64,000 bases of DNA from Eudromia elegans (Eukaryota; Chordata; Aves; Tinamiformes; Tinamidae), in NCBI GenBank assembly GCA_003342815.1, contig PTEX01000135.1:372001-436000 (forward strand), written 5' to 3'. Both the position numbers and the translations under genes were made by a program. Shown here piece by piece: positions 13,451 to 26,291 of this stretch; position 1 is the first letter of the stretch; each line of letters starts with the position of its first letter. The notes beneath the pieces are model-generated. The model was not told the origin of the DNA, ran no database searches, and saw only the letters and a program-made list of their open reading frames with translations.

Positions 13451-15483
13451 ATGGATACAGTGACTACAGAAATAACAGTCCAACTATTTGATGCCTCTAG
13501 CCTGTAAAGCAGCATGACGTTTTTCTTCCAACTACAGAATTTGATAAAACAACTGAAAAGAAAAATGAGGAGTTTTGCATTCCTGAAGTCATGATGAGAG
13601 ATTTGTATTTTAGAACTTACTGAAATATAAGAATCTGTAAATTTAAAAGCACTGAATAAATGTAAGACAGTATGTAAGAATATATTTTATACTCAAACAA
13701 TTCAATATGTTTCATATTTCATGATAGAACTACAATAAACATGACTAATGACTTACATTTCACACACTGAGATAGGCACCATTGCCAGAGCCCCATGCCT
13801 GAAGGGGCAGTGCCAAACATGGTCCACTGCTCCCAGTGAGGTGACTCTCCTGCCCAGCAGCAATGACATCCCACTCTCGCTCAGGGGGTGCTGTTGCTGA
13901 TACACGTGCCAACAACTGGCACTACCCTCTTCCCCAAGCAAATATCTTATATTTCCATCTTCCCCCAACTCCAGAAAGTGCCTGCCTTGGGGTAGGACCT
14001 GCGGATCACTCAAGGGCAGCACCACCTCTCCTCTGCTCCGCAACTCTAGCTCCAGTCCCACACGCTCCTCCTGCACTTTTCCCAAATGAAGGACTGTCTG
14101 AACTGCATTAGCTCTACGCCAAGAAAATTTAAGTTCTCACCATGTTGCCTCAGAAATGTTCCTGACTGAAAACCTACCAACTCACTTTTCTTACAAAGAG
14201 CTCAGAAATCACCAGAAGAGTTGACATCTTGCAGTTTCATATCTGAACAACAACTTCCGTTTCCTTACTCCCTCTAAAACAATTTAGAGAATTACTTCAA
14301 GCATTGACACTTATCTCCCATAGCACCAGACCATGCCCCTGTGACTGTCTTGCTGCTCTCTGTCTAGCAAAATGTCAGTAGAGACCTTTTGGTAGTTAGA
14401 CCATTACATGAATTCAGTTATAACTGATAAATTGTACCAATTTCATATATCTAAGTGTACCATTCTAAGCCACCAACTTCCTCCACTTTATACTGAAGTT
14501 TTCATTTCTACAGTCTGAACTCTCATGACTACAATTATCAATATCCTTCCAAGCAGTGGACTACCTTCCCAGCTCCAAGTTATTAATCTTTGTCTCCACT
14601 ATGTGCACAAGGACATAAGAACAGTGCAAATTCAATTATGTGTTCTCTACTCTTAATTTGCTAATATAAGACTTAAGAGAGAGAAATTCAGCATAAAGTT
14701 CTACTTACTATACCAGACAATCAACCTTCTTATAAAACTGTTTTTACTACTTCTTACAATGCTCTTCTGCAGAACTTATGGAAAATCTGACATTTTTCCA
14801 AAACTTGGTCAGATTAAACATAGTAGAGTCCTATTGCTTTCCAGGACGACTTTCTCCAGCCTTAGAATGTGCTAAGAGATTTCCCAGAGAGCTCTCAAGC
14901 AGCAAGGACATGGCTGATGTACCTCAAGAACACCTCACTCACCTCAAAGTATGCTGCTCCTTTCAGCTAGAGCACAGTATATATTTATAAAAGAGAAGCA
15001 CTATTTCTAAAAAGAAGTAGCTGTAGAATTATATATTAAAGGCCATTTGTGAACCAAGTAAGAACAGCAGTAAGGAGGAAGCTTTAAGCTCAGTCATACC
15101 TGGCACAGCACGACCAACAGTGCAGTGCAGTGTCTGAAACAGCTTCATCTGAAGATGTCCATCAGACATACTATAGTCATTGGAGAAACACAAGCTCCTC
15201 ATTTACGTGATCTGAAGAATTCATTAGAAAACTCCGCAGGACACCCAGTGGGAAGTTAAGCAGTACAGACCCTACCTCTATTTCCTTCCTAGGACCTAAA
15301 TAAAAAGTGGGAAGTGCATGTTTTTCCCCGGACATGTAAAACAGCAGTATATCATCCTAATACTCTGACTTCAGGCATTGGAAGATGTGTGCTTCCAGAT
15401 TTTTAGAACTAAACTGCTTAAAGTGCACATATTACAACCCTTAAAAACTTTTTGACACAATTCTTTTGTTCAAAAATAGACTT

Positions 15484-17160
15484 CCACAACCACAGAATAT
15501 TGAGCTTAGAAGGGAAATCTGGAAGAGACCACCTAGTCCAAACCCCTTGCTCAGCCACAACAGACTGCTCAGGGCTAATCCATTTTTAAGTATCTCAAAG
15601 GATGAAGACTCCTAAATCTCTCTGACCATACTATTCTAGAATTCAGTCACCTTCACATAAAAAGAAAGTTTGCTTGTATTTCAAATTCTCCCTATTGCCT
15701 TTTGCCTCAGTCCCCAATGAGAAGGGTCTGGCTCCATCTTCTTCCCCCCATGAGGTATTCATACACGTTGATATCTCCTTGAGCCTTCACTACTCCAAGC
15801 TCAACAGTCCCAGTTACCTCAGCCTCTCCTCCAACAGTTTTGCTGGCTTCACTTCAGTATGTCCATCTGTCTCATACTCGGCAACCCAGCCTTGGACTCC
15901 AGATGTGGACTTAACAGTACTGAGGGAAGGAGCTGGCAACACTCCTCCTACTTCAGCCCCAGAGCATATTTGTCTGTCACCACAAAAGTGCTTTATTATG
16001 TCAGGTTCATCTTGTCCACCAGGACCCCCAAGACCTTTTTTGCTAAGTAGCTTTCCATATAGTCATCCTCCAGCATAGGGGACTATTCCTCCCCCTGTGC
16101 AGGACTTGGCTTTCTCCCTTTAATGATCTTCTTGAGGCTTTTCTGGTTGCTTCTCCAGCCCATCAGGGCCCCTCCAAAAGGGAGCTCAACTACCTGGTCC
16201 ATCACACTCTCGTCCTAGTTTTGTATGATCTGCAAATCAGCAGAAGTGCAATCTGTCCGACGACCCAGGTCATTAATGGGAATGCTAAGCAGAACTGGAT
16301 CCAACACTGAGCCCTGGGGCACACCACTTGCGACTGTTCTCCAGAAGCAGAGCACAGTACTCTAAGTTCAGCCAATTTTCAACCCACCTCACCGTCCATT
16401 TATCCTTCATCAACTTGCCAAGCAAGGATGTTATGGGACAGCACCAAAAACCTTTCTGAAGTCAAGATAAACAGCATCCACTATGCTCATCCATTCACCA
16501 AGACAGTCGTCTCATCACAGAAGGCTATCAGGTTGATTAAGGATGATTTCCCCTTCACAAATCTGTGTTATCTACTCTCCCCTGCCCTCTGTTTCTCTGT
16601 AGGTTTTAGTAATGGTTTCAGAGATCTGTTCCATCACCTTCCTGAGAAACAAGGTAGATCCATGATTTCTTCTCCTTGAGGAGGCATATGATATTTGCTT
16701 TCTTTCACTGCTCAGGAATCTTTCTTTCAAACATTATCAAGAGCTGTTTCGCAATGATATCGAGTATTTCCTAACCCGATCCTCCTCCACCACAGGTAAG
16801 TCTTCCTTGCTCCAGACTTCCTGTCTGGTCTCAGAGACCTTAGACTCCTGAAGATCAAGCTAACGAGTAAGAAGAGGCAAACCACGCATTCAGTATTCCA
16901 TCTTTTCCATGTCATTTGTCAGCAGGTCCCCTGCCCCACATTTCCTCTAGTCTCGTGTTGCTGATATACTTGCAGGAGCCTCCACTGTTGCCTTTCACAG
17001 CCCTCACAAGCTCTAACTTCAGATGTGCTTTGGCTTCCCTAACCCCTTCCTGGCATTTTGGACAGTGCTTCCATATTGCCACAGGGTCACCTAGCCCTGC
17101 TTCCACCCTGCTTCCTTTTGCAGAGGCACTTTCTGTTGAGCCCTGCAGGTCCAATAATTT
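15484..17160 (-). mobile_element. CR1 LINE retrotransposon, 5'-truncated and internally deleted
   Basis: The plus strand reads as the reverse complement of an avian CR1, with its 3' end at about 15484 (CACAGAAT, then GGAAGAGACCACCTAGTCCAA). Further into the element are GTCTGGCTCCATCTTCTTCC, CACTGAGCCCTGGGGCACAC, CTGAAGTCAAGATAAACAGC, GAAGGCTATCAGGTTGAT and CTAACCCGATCCTCCTCCAC, in the order known for the CR1 ORF2 C-terminus and 3' UTR. It lies in the same orientation as GPR158, inside intron 1. At about 1.7 kb, with frames broken throughout, it is an old dead copy with internal deletions. The 5' edge near 17160 is approximate. Confidence 0.9.
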
Positions 17161-19989
17161 CATCTGAAAGCATTTTCATCATACTCTATTTTTCAGAAAC
17201 ACTGCAGAAAGTTTAAACTGATTTTTTTTCCTTTCTTATGCTCTTACATTAAAGCTTCTAAGAAAAGAACATTTGTCTTCCACAAAATCCGAAATGAAAA
17301 CAGTACAGCTCAGAAGTAGACATAAGTAAACTTTAAGTTACAGAGCATTCAAGACTTCAAACTTGCCACTCTGCATCTAGTCTTTTTCATCAGACCTCTG
17401 CAATACATATGCATGTTTCATGGCACCAATACTGTTCTGGTTAGTTAAAAGAACATCTGCAACTACTTGAGCATTTATAAAAACTTTTATCTGGAAAGCA
17501 TTGTAAGTGGCCATGTGGCATTTACAAAAGGCATCATTATGGCACAAACCTTTTACTGCATCCATTTGAGATGTTTTGCCATTTTAACACCATCTCAGAC
17601 TTGTACTTCATAATTGCACAAAGTACACAGATATATACACGACGATATATTTCTGAAATTCATCTGTGATTAATATACTAACTGGCACAGCCTGGGTAGC
17701 CACCCACATTTTTAGTTATTTTCGATTCAGCATTCGGAAAGGGGAACATATGGAAGAACACCTCCTGTTAGTATGTATACCTCTAAATGTTATATTTATT
17801 GAACGATCTGGGATTAATTGCAGCTATGCTATCTTTATAGACGATACAAATGTCAGTGCTATGATAGTAAGACTCAACTTGTCAGCATAACACGCTCATC
17901 CGCACTGACATTGCTGCCTGGCTGAACTCAAGCCACAGTGGTAAGTTAATAATAATATTACTGGTAATTGTAGACCATCTGGCAAGTTAAGTATATTTTG
18001 TTAATCTCCTTACAACTATAAATATTTGTTTTCTGTCACAATTTTACAGTCCTTACACAAAAAAATGCTTAAAGTTTACAATGTTTGCATTTAACATTTC
18101 GCGCGTCTACAGAGAAGAAAGAATTACTTGAGTCATGCCTCATGGATAATCGTTGCAGAGTGATGTCATCAAGGATTCTGTCAGGTCAGAAGGTTTGATT
18201 TAAGAGGCTTTCATGTCTGTCTTAATTTCCAGTACCACTGTTTGTTGGCATTCTGTTTGCCTTGAAATCTGTGCCAGAAATTGATTTAAGCTTATTTTCC
18301 CAGGCTACTAGCTATTTTAATAGTTTCAGTAGTTACAATATTTTATTTTAACAGCATGTTGTAACCTCTGTATCTACAGAAGAATTTCTGCCTGTACCGT
18401 TGCATCAAAAAGGAGGAGCATGGACGCTTTCTCCCATCCTTCTTAAGGAAGATCTACACAAAATAGCTTCTCAACACTTAAATGGTGATAAAGACTGTCC
18501 TCTATGTTATGGGAAGCTTATTTGCATAGAGGTCATCTCAGGTCAGCTAAACAGGCATTTGAAGCCCATCTCTCACATTTTGGTAATTATTTTTGTATTG
18601 GTAAGAATTAAAAGCAAATAAGGAAGAAAAGATATCAAACTATAGATAAAAATCTCTGTAAGAGCATAATCAGTTCTGCCTCTAAGTGATATATATGTGA
18701 TCTATCAATTACAGAATCAGAGAAGCCTTCCAGAATTTAAAATTAAAGGGGAACATATAAAATAACAGCTCTCTTAACACTGCATAAGATTGGCAAGGGG
18801 GGAATCCAAGTTGTAATGACCCATTTGAACTGTTCCAACAAGAGAAGATATTTCATTTGACTGATGTCAGATGAGACTGAATCTCAAGCAAGAAGAGATC
18901 CTGCCTGTCTTGACAGAATGCAAGTCTCTTCATTGTGTTGCACTGCAAACTAGAAAAATCACTGGGGGAAGTTTAACCAGACATCTGCAAATGTCACAAG
19001 GCAATAGCCCAACCTTAATTAAGGTACAAGGCACAGCTATTGCACGCCAAAGTAGATATTCTTCAAATCAAAATGCATTCTTAAGTTTTCCTCTCCCCCC
19101 AGTCCTTTGGGCATCCTCCTCATGAAAAGGAAGGAGATGAGACAAAAAAAACACTCTACAAATGTTACAGATGTAAATCTCTAGAAAAATGCTTATTTTA
19201 ATCACTAGAGCAAATGTTTTCAGCATAGACACCAATCTGCCATTTTTCAAGGCTGATGTATTCAAGAACATTAATTTTCAAAGGGTATACACTAGCTCAA
19301 GCCTGAGATCCCTTCAAAGCATCTCTAGACAGGCACCACAAAAAACTCTTCCTTGTGTCAAATTCCCAAGTTTCTCTGGTAGTCACCCATTTCCACTACT
19401 CCCTCAAGACCACAGTTTACCTTTTTGAAAGTGTTATCTTTGCACTGCAGGTGTGGGTGTGTGTCCACATGCACTAACAATGATCTTGCTGTGGTCGCTC
19501 AACTTACCATCACTTCTTTACAACAGGACAGAGAAGCCTCTCCAATTCCTTAGCTATAGCACAAGGGTTGCTTTTCAGCATGCATCTTCACTGCAGAACC
19601 AGCTGTCAACTAAAGATAAAACCAAATGGAGTGCAAGGAATAGCAGTTGTGGGCACATGAATGAGGATTCACCCACAAAGCAAATCCTCACAGTGTATTT
19701 GGAACAAGAATACAAGGGTAGAATACTTAAAGCTGAAATCTGTTGTCTGTACAATTATTTAGAATTTAAATCTGCATTCAGACGCATGGCACACAGTGCT
19801 GCTGATGTAGGGATTTACCTGCAATTTATTCAAATAGCTGCAAGGCCAAAAGATATCAAAACATAAAGGAGCTGACAGCAGACACAGTCCTTGCAGAAAA
19901 GGACAATGAACTATTTTCACCACCCTGTTATGGAGGCTCCTACCACCCTGCAATTCTTGAGAGCATCCCTGTGGCAAAGTGGTAGTTCT

Positions 19990-20120
19990 CACAAGCAGGG
20001 GTATTACAAGCTGGGCACCACAATTACCCCTGCTGGGATCTGTTTTGTTTAACACATTCACAAGGGACCAAAAATGGGTCACCGAGATACAGTTTGCAGG
20101 CAGTAACACCACACTAACAA
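19990..20120 (+). mobile_element. Probable CR1 reverse-transcriptase fragment
   Basis: A stretch around CTGGGATCTGTTTTGTTTAA, followed by CACATTCACAAGGGACC and later CAGTTTGCAGGCAGTAACAC, resembles the CR1 RT segment encoding a Gly-Pro-x-Leu-Phe-Asn-Ile-like motif and the Phe-Ala-Asp-Asp box, in the plus orientation. It is strongly diverged and the edges are guesses. A chance resemblance remains possible. Confidence 0.4.
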
Positions 20121-22515
20121 AATTATGTCTTAGTATAAACCACATTTAAATCTTACTGACAGAGATGTGAGAAGTGTTTACAAACTGGTGCATGTGTATT
20201 GAGGTGGGTGAATTTAATCGGTGATCTCCCAACCTGTTTATAATTCAGCAGTTATGAAACCACAAGAACAGTTTTTCTTCAAATAGCTCATATTATGGGA
20301 CTAAATGTCAAGTTATATTCCAGGGGACAAAAATGTAAATGGATTAAAGAAATTAAAATCATGAAGACCAGTTTAATCCACAGCAGCTAAACATTCATTC
20401 AGATACAAAGTCCAAAACACAAACTTTCCATATTGCTTATTATTTGTACATAGGATACACCTAAATTGGGAGAATTGGCATTTCCACTGTTCTCATTCTC
20501 CTCTCGAAGTATGTGCCAGAAACTACTTCTGGGGAGAGAATACAGAGCTAGATAGGACTCTCCTTTGACCTACCAGAGCATCATGTCTGTACTTTCCCTC
20601 AGGAACATTTGTCCACTCAGCCAGGTTCATGGGCAGACAACTACAATGTGATAATCTTGAAGGAGATACTATATCCTCACATAGTAAGAACTGTCATCCA
20701 TTCATTGCTCCAAAAGAGATTTGAGATCACCTGTCCCAGTGTAAGACTTGACCAAGGAAAATGGATGGGGGCAGATGACAAAAGAGCAGAAACAGTCTGA
20801 GCCAAAACAATTTTTTTTTTCTTTTATTCCAGCTTGCCACATGCTATATAATTGCTGTTGTAAATGCAGCATGTTCCAGTCCTCTCCTGGCCATATTTAT
20901 CTTATCTTCAAAGATTCACTTCTGTTGCTCCAGTGGTGAATAAAGCTGAATCATGTTCCTAAAAAAAGTCACTATTTATTGTTCCTTTCTTTTCATCCTT
21001 TTCTAGCCTTATCCATGACCTCTGACGAAAAAAAGACGCAGATATCTGAGTGTCTAGAGAACACTTAAAGCACAGTGAGGGGTTCTGTAAACAAGTAGTA
21101 AATCATTGGATGCAGACATTTCTTTGTTCTCACCTCTTTTCAGGAATAGAAATTCAAAACTTTCAAAAGCTTACACAAATAAATTATTCCTTTTCATTTC
21201 TAAAGCATGTTCTAAATCCACCCACACCTTCCATCCTGTTATACAGATCAGGGCGCAGTAGAGAAGAAAGTGTCAGCATGACCATTTTAAAATACCTTCA
21301 GGATTATATAACTAATGTATGAGGTCACATATAAATTAGTGAATCCAGAACTTAGTTGATCCCCTTAAGAAGCTGACAAGTTTTCTTGTCTTGTTTGGGA
21401 CAGAAAAACAGATTAAAGATAATAGGGAGAGCACAAAGGAAAGGGTTGACACAAGAAATTAAGTCATCGATATAGAAAAAAACTACTAGTTCAATAATGT
21501 CTCTCTTCTATTTTAAGTTTCCTTTTTGGTTATTTTACTGAACAATTTAACACCTTTGAAATATTTAACAGAGAAGAAATGAAAAATATTAACTAAGAAA
21601 ACATTCACTTCCATCACTTGACTTGTCTTCAGCAGCATCTCCCCAACTACGCACCCAAATCGGGCCTAGCACTGGAGTGGTCTAAGTCCTTGTTGATAAT
21701 TCAGAGTAAATCAGTACATTACTGAAAAACAGCTAGATTGAAGTATGCAACAAAAAAAATAATTTTTGCACCCAGAAATACCTTTATAACTACTGAAAGA
21801 GAGCTCAAATGCCAGGAAAGGCAAAAAAGAAAAAAAAAGTTAGGCAATAACTGTAATGCTCCAAAACATACCATTCAAAATGCTTGCTCAATTTTCCTAC
21901 CGAGTTCTCTTTTTTTTTTTTAATTAAAACAACCACTACTCCATTTCATTCTCCCAACAGTCTTTACAAAAAACTGCAAATAGTGTCCTGGATTGGGTGG
22001 GGAAAATCTGCCCTTGCTACAACATTGGGAGGCATGGGCAGGGAGAAAGGAGGAGTCTCCCTATATCCTAACACATTCTGCCCTCTGAGATGAAAGAGCG
22101 TGAAAGCAAAGACCACCTCCCAAAAAGCTGGCATATTGCAACATATCATTAAAAAAACAAGGGCAGTATGCAAGGGAACACTCAGAACTGTGAAAGCAAC
22201 AGTTCATGCAGAGTGTGAGAATAATTAATGTCACTAAATAAGGCTGAAATACTGCACATGAATCCAACTAACCACATTCAAGAAATACGAGACTTGAAGA
22301 GCGACCATGGCAACAGGACTGCAGAGAAGGCTGGTTTGTTTAGTCTAGTAAACAAAGGTGGAGAAACGACTGCTGCCTATAAATAGTTCAGGACAACCAA
22401 CATCAGAAAAGAGTGCTATTTCAGATAAAAGGCAGCTTGGGAACAGGAAAGAATGGATGAGAACCAAATGAATAAATTTAAATAAAAAAAAAGATCAGAA
22501 GCAGTTTTGCAATCA

Positions 22516-22857
22516 CAAGACACCTCCTGTGTCCCTAGCTGTTAGTGGAAGAGAAAGCTGGGGGGCAAGGAGGTCGCACTTGGTGACCCTGGAGGTGGGG
22601 TGGGATTTTTTTGTTTTTGAGGGGAGGGGGCTTTTTTTTTTTTTTTTTTTTTTTATAATTGTTGTACTGCTAATGTAACAGTCGATAGAGGAGCCTCCAC
22701 ATCGTATCTAAAGCAGCCCTCTTCAAGACACCTCCTGTGTCCCTAGCTGTTAGTGGAAGAGAAAGCTGGGGGGCAAGGAGGTCGCACTTGGTGACCCTGG
22801 AGGTGGGGTGGGATTTTTTTGTTTTTGAGGGGAGGGGGCTTTTTTTTTTTTTTTTTT
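22516..22857. repeat. Direct duplication, 116-bp identical core, 218-bp spacing
   Basis: The block starting CAAGACACCTCCTGTGTCCC at 22516 recurs at 22734. The copies look base-for-base identical over about 116 bp to GGGGAGGGGGC, and both then run into poly-T (23 T at 22632-22654, 18 T at 22840-22857). The 76-bp spacer (about 22658-22733) is unique. The copies can only be recent, gene-converted, or produced by assembly. Confidence 0.95.
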
Positions 22858-25224
22858 AATTCCTTGTCAGGGTATGGGGGAAGAAGAGAAGGTTTGGGTT
22901 GGTTACCTTTTCATTATTGACTGCTCTGCTCCTTTCAGCTGCAATACCTTTCTTCTAGACCAAGAAACACTCATCCTCACTGGTCCACAAGGCTACTGAA
23001 GCAAGCAGAGCATCCAGTTGTCCCTCTAAAAGCTAAGCAAGTACTTTTGGAGAATACACAGCTTTTGTCATCATTCCAGTTCCATAGTAGGACTGGAAAA
23101 AGCACCACTGTGCTGCAGGATAGGATGCAGTATCACTGTGTAACAGAAATGAGGAAAGAGGCTGCAGAAGCCTAATGATAAATTCTAATGCTTCAGCAGT
23201 ACCCGTTTCCTAAGGCAGAGGCAGGATGGTACTAAGCTGCAGTGATATGACCCATGAGTTGCAAACTCCACCTACAAATCACAAAGAAATGCTTCGCTTT
23301 TGGCTTTCAGTTGCATTTTTAGAAAGTTATTGAGAACAGCTTTTGAGTTATATAACATTTAGAGTTATCGAGATTGTAACAGGTATTGAACAAACCCAGT
23401 AGTAATTACTAGTCTTGCCTCCATTAAACGTTTTCCCCCACTACACTACATGACACAGCCGTCTGTTACTGCATCTCAAACTAGATGTAATGGCCTTTCC
23501 TTCCAGAACCCAAGAACTCTCTTCCAACAAGACGACCAGCATATGAACTTCTCCTGCCCTAACAGGCCATAAACTTCATGTCAGTGGAGAGGAAAATACA
23601 AAACCTGTTAGAGGAACAGGGCATGCTCTAAGTTACTATCCGTGATCTCATGCCAGACTATTAAATGGAAGGAGCACATAAACTGAAGCAGCATTAAAAT
23701 GTTCCAAACAGATGGTTCAGAGACATTTTGTTGGGAGAATCAACACAGCTTTTTCAAATGGAGACCAGTACATGCCACTTTTTACCATATGGGCCCTAAA
23801 TAGGAATTTAAAATTTATATCACTTCATCTCACTCAAAGACAGATGGCAAGGGGAAATAAAGCCTAGTCCGAGACACATCTTATAGTGATTAATACTAAT
23901 GTTCTAATGGCTTTATTTTTTTCATTTTATTTTACATTTTAATATGTGAAACCAGCTCTTCTTGGAGGAACTTACATTAGGCTTAGGCTGTCTAAATGTG
24001 CTCCTATTGAGTAAAGAAAATATTTTGCAAATATTTGAGCAAATTGGAACCAAAAATCCCACAAATATTCAAAGAGTTGTATTTGATTTTCAATATTTTT
24101 TATGTAGCTGCATTTTTTCCCCAAAAAGCCCACATAACATTTTCCTGGGAGCTTTTATTACATGGTCACTTTTCATGTAACATGTCTCGAACAAGAAGCA
24201 TAGGAACCATCATTCGGCCTTGCCAGAGTAAGTATATAGGCCACCTCCTTCCTTACAGGAGGGCCTAAAACACACCAACTTACTTCTTAGAAATGCTTAT
24301 CATAGCTGATTTCACCTCAAGTTTTAAAATAGCAAAAGTATTCTTGTCTCAAGGTACTCCATATTCAAACTGTTTGATGCACCATTTTAAATCTTCATTG
24401 TGTTGCATGACAAGAGCTTCTAAAGAAAATAAAGTGTTCTAGACATGCTTAATGTATGCCCATTAAAGCACCTGAATATACGCTGTGGAATCACATGATT
24501 CCCACATGGTAAACAGAGGCTGGGAAGACCACATGGTAATGCACCATGTAGCAGGACCAGAGGGCCTGTGCTAGTTGCCTTGTACAGCCAAGGTTGCTCC
24601 AAAACTGTTGTCGTACCTTCTGTTTGCTGGACAGAGCCATCACAGCAGAAATCACCCCCAAGACACTTCCTGGATCACAGGATCTTGACAGAGAGCTGAG
24701 GTTGAAGCTTTAAGCTCTGTTTCTTAAGACCTGTTCCTGTTTCGACTGAAGTCAAAAAGCTTCTTTGAGTTAAGCTTTAGATGAAGATCAAAGTTCCTGC
24801 ATTAGCTCGGGGGGGAGAAGAGGGGTAGCCTCTCACCAGCTGCTGGTGCTTGAAGTCAAGTAAACTTACACCCAACAAGAGAATGCCACATGTAGCCACT
24901 GCTACCCAGTAGTTTACCACCTGTGGAAAAACCTGCTTCTCAAAGAACTGTGAGAGCTTCTGTACAACCAGGCAATGGTCAGAAAAGTTCTGAAATATAA
25001 TTTCTAAGGTTTTTTTGTTCTTGAAATCAATTCAAACCCCTCTGACATGAGCTCATCTTACCCTACCAACCCACACAAATGTTAAAACTGTACCATTCTG
25101 CAGGGAGACAGAGAACCACTTTCTAATCAACAGATTCAACTGCCTTCATATTTATTTGATCCCACTGGATTTCAGAAGAAGCCAAGAAAATCAATGCCTA
25201 TGAAAGTGGCTGCCAGGTTACCTA

Positions 25225-25257
25225 GGCACAGTGAAACTCATTCAGTTTCACTGTGTC
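25225..25257. repeat. Perfect small hairpin (14-bp stem, 5-nt loop)
   Basis: The arm GGCACAGTGAAACT at 25225-25238 pairs with AGTTTCACTGTGTC at 25244-25257, with one G-T wobble, around the loop CATTC. It lies in GPR158 intron 1. It is too short for a typical microRNA precursor unless the flanks also pair, which I do not see. Confidence 0.85.
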
Positions 25258-26281
25258 CTTGTCCATCAGCACTTAACCCTGCACAGCATGAATTCAAAGG
25301 TATTTTCTTGCTCTCTAGAAAATACTGACTATTCCAGAGCAGGGCATTCCCCAAGAATCAGAATTTTCCATTAACCTCCACTACAGAAGTTCCAGGGCAC
25401 AACAATAAAATCCTGTATGAGGAACAAGTACAACCTGTGGGCTACAAGCCCTTTCTCACTGTCAAAATAACAAGGCATGAGACTGCACCTTTTTAAATTC
25501 TCCTCACTATTCCTCACAGCCCAGGGGTTAAATCCTGGGGTAATGGCAAGATATGTAGAGCTGCTCATCTTTTACCAGGCACCAACTGTAAAACAGGACC
25601 ATAAAGGGGCTGGAGGAAAGGGGTCAATTACTGTAATTACTATAAACAGTGTTTTAAGAAAAAGCTATAGGTTACAGCCTATTTTTTTGTTTAGGCTGTA
25701 ACCACATGCATATGATAGAACTACAATGAAAAAACACCCATGTGTTTAATTATAAATACACTGACCAGCTTGAGCACCCCTCAGCAGATGTGCTCCGGAG
25801 ACCAGAAACTGCAGTTTACAGGACAATATTATTGTTTCCCAACGGGCTGAAGTCGTAGCTGGGGTTGTGCCAGTTTAAATTATGCAGCATAGTAAAAAAA
25901 CAAGGCATCAGCAAACATCTTCCTCTGGCAACCAGAAATAAACTATGGGTGGCAGCAGCTCCTGCTCTCCTCTCCCCACAGCAGCGCATGGGGACCTAAC
26001 CCACATAGACACCTGCTTCAGCGACAGCAACTGAGGAACACAGTGTTTCACAGGCTAAAAAACCCAATTCTTTCCCTGAGCAACAGCTCCCCAAGACACA
26101 CCAAGGCAAAAGCCCCAGGGAAGGCCATGCCCCAAGGAGAGCTGTGCATGCACCGGGCATGATGGAGCAGCCAACATAGGAAGGGCTGATCAGGTCGCTG
26201 CAGAGACGCAGCTCGACCCTCTGCAGTGCAAACAGTGCCCTACCCCCTTCTGAGCAGGGAGGGGAGGGAAAAGAGCACTGC

Positions 26282-26291
26282 TCCTACCTGA
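26282..26291 (-). other. GPR158: Splice donor of GPR158 intron 1
   Basis: The minus strand reads TTCAG|GTAGGA, with the exon ending at 26288. This is a canonical GT donor. The next triplet in frame is a TAG stop, so reading must leave here. The split Arg codon is restored exactly by the first base of exon 2. Confidence 0.9.

Larger units (their letters stand above)
13431..26287 (-). other. GPR158: GPR158 intron 1 (12,857 bp)
   Basis: The intron is bounded by the donor after 26288 and the acceptor before 13430. It is AT-rich with no recognisable coding exon. It contains the CR1 LINE at about 15.48-17.16 kb, a probable CR1 reverse-transcriptase fragment near 20 kb, the 218-bp-spaced duplication at 22.5-22.9 kb and a hairpin at 25225-25257. 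I see nothing else definite at 13451-15480, 17170-19990, 20120-22515, 22860-25224 or 25260-26280; the open frames there are short and lack coding signs. Confidence 0.85.

Noticed and set aside
15674..16078. 134-codon plus-strand frame as a gene
   Set aside because: It lies antisense within the CR1 element.
18711..18760. ACAGAATCAGAGAAG as a CR1 3' tail
   Set aside because: Only the first dozen bases fit; the downstream CR1 landmarks are absent.
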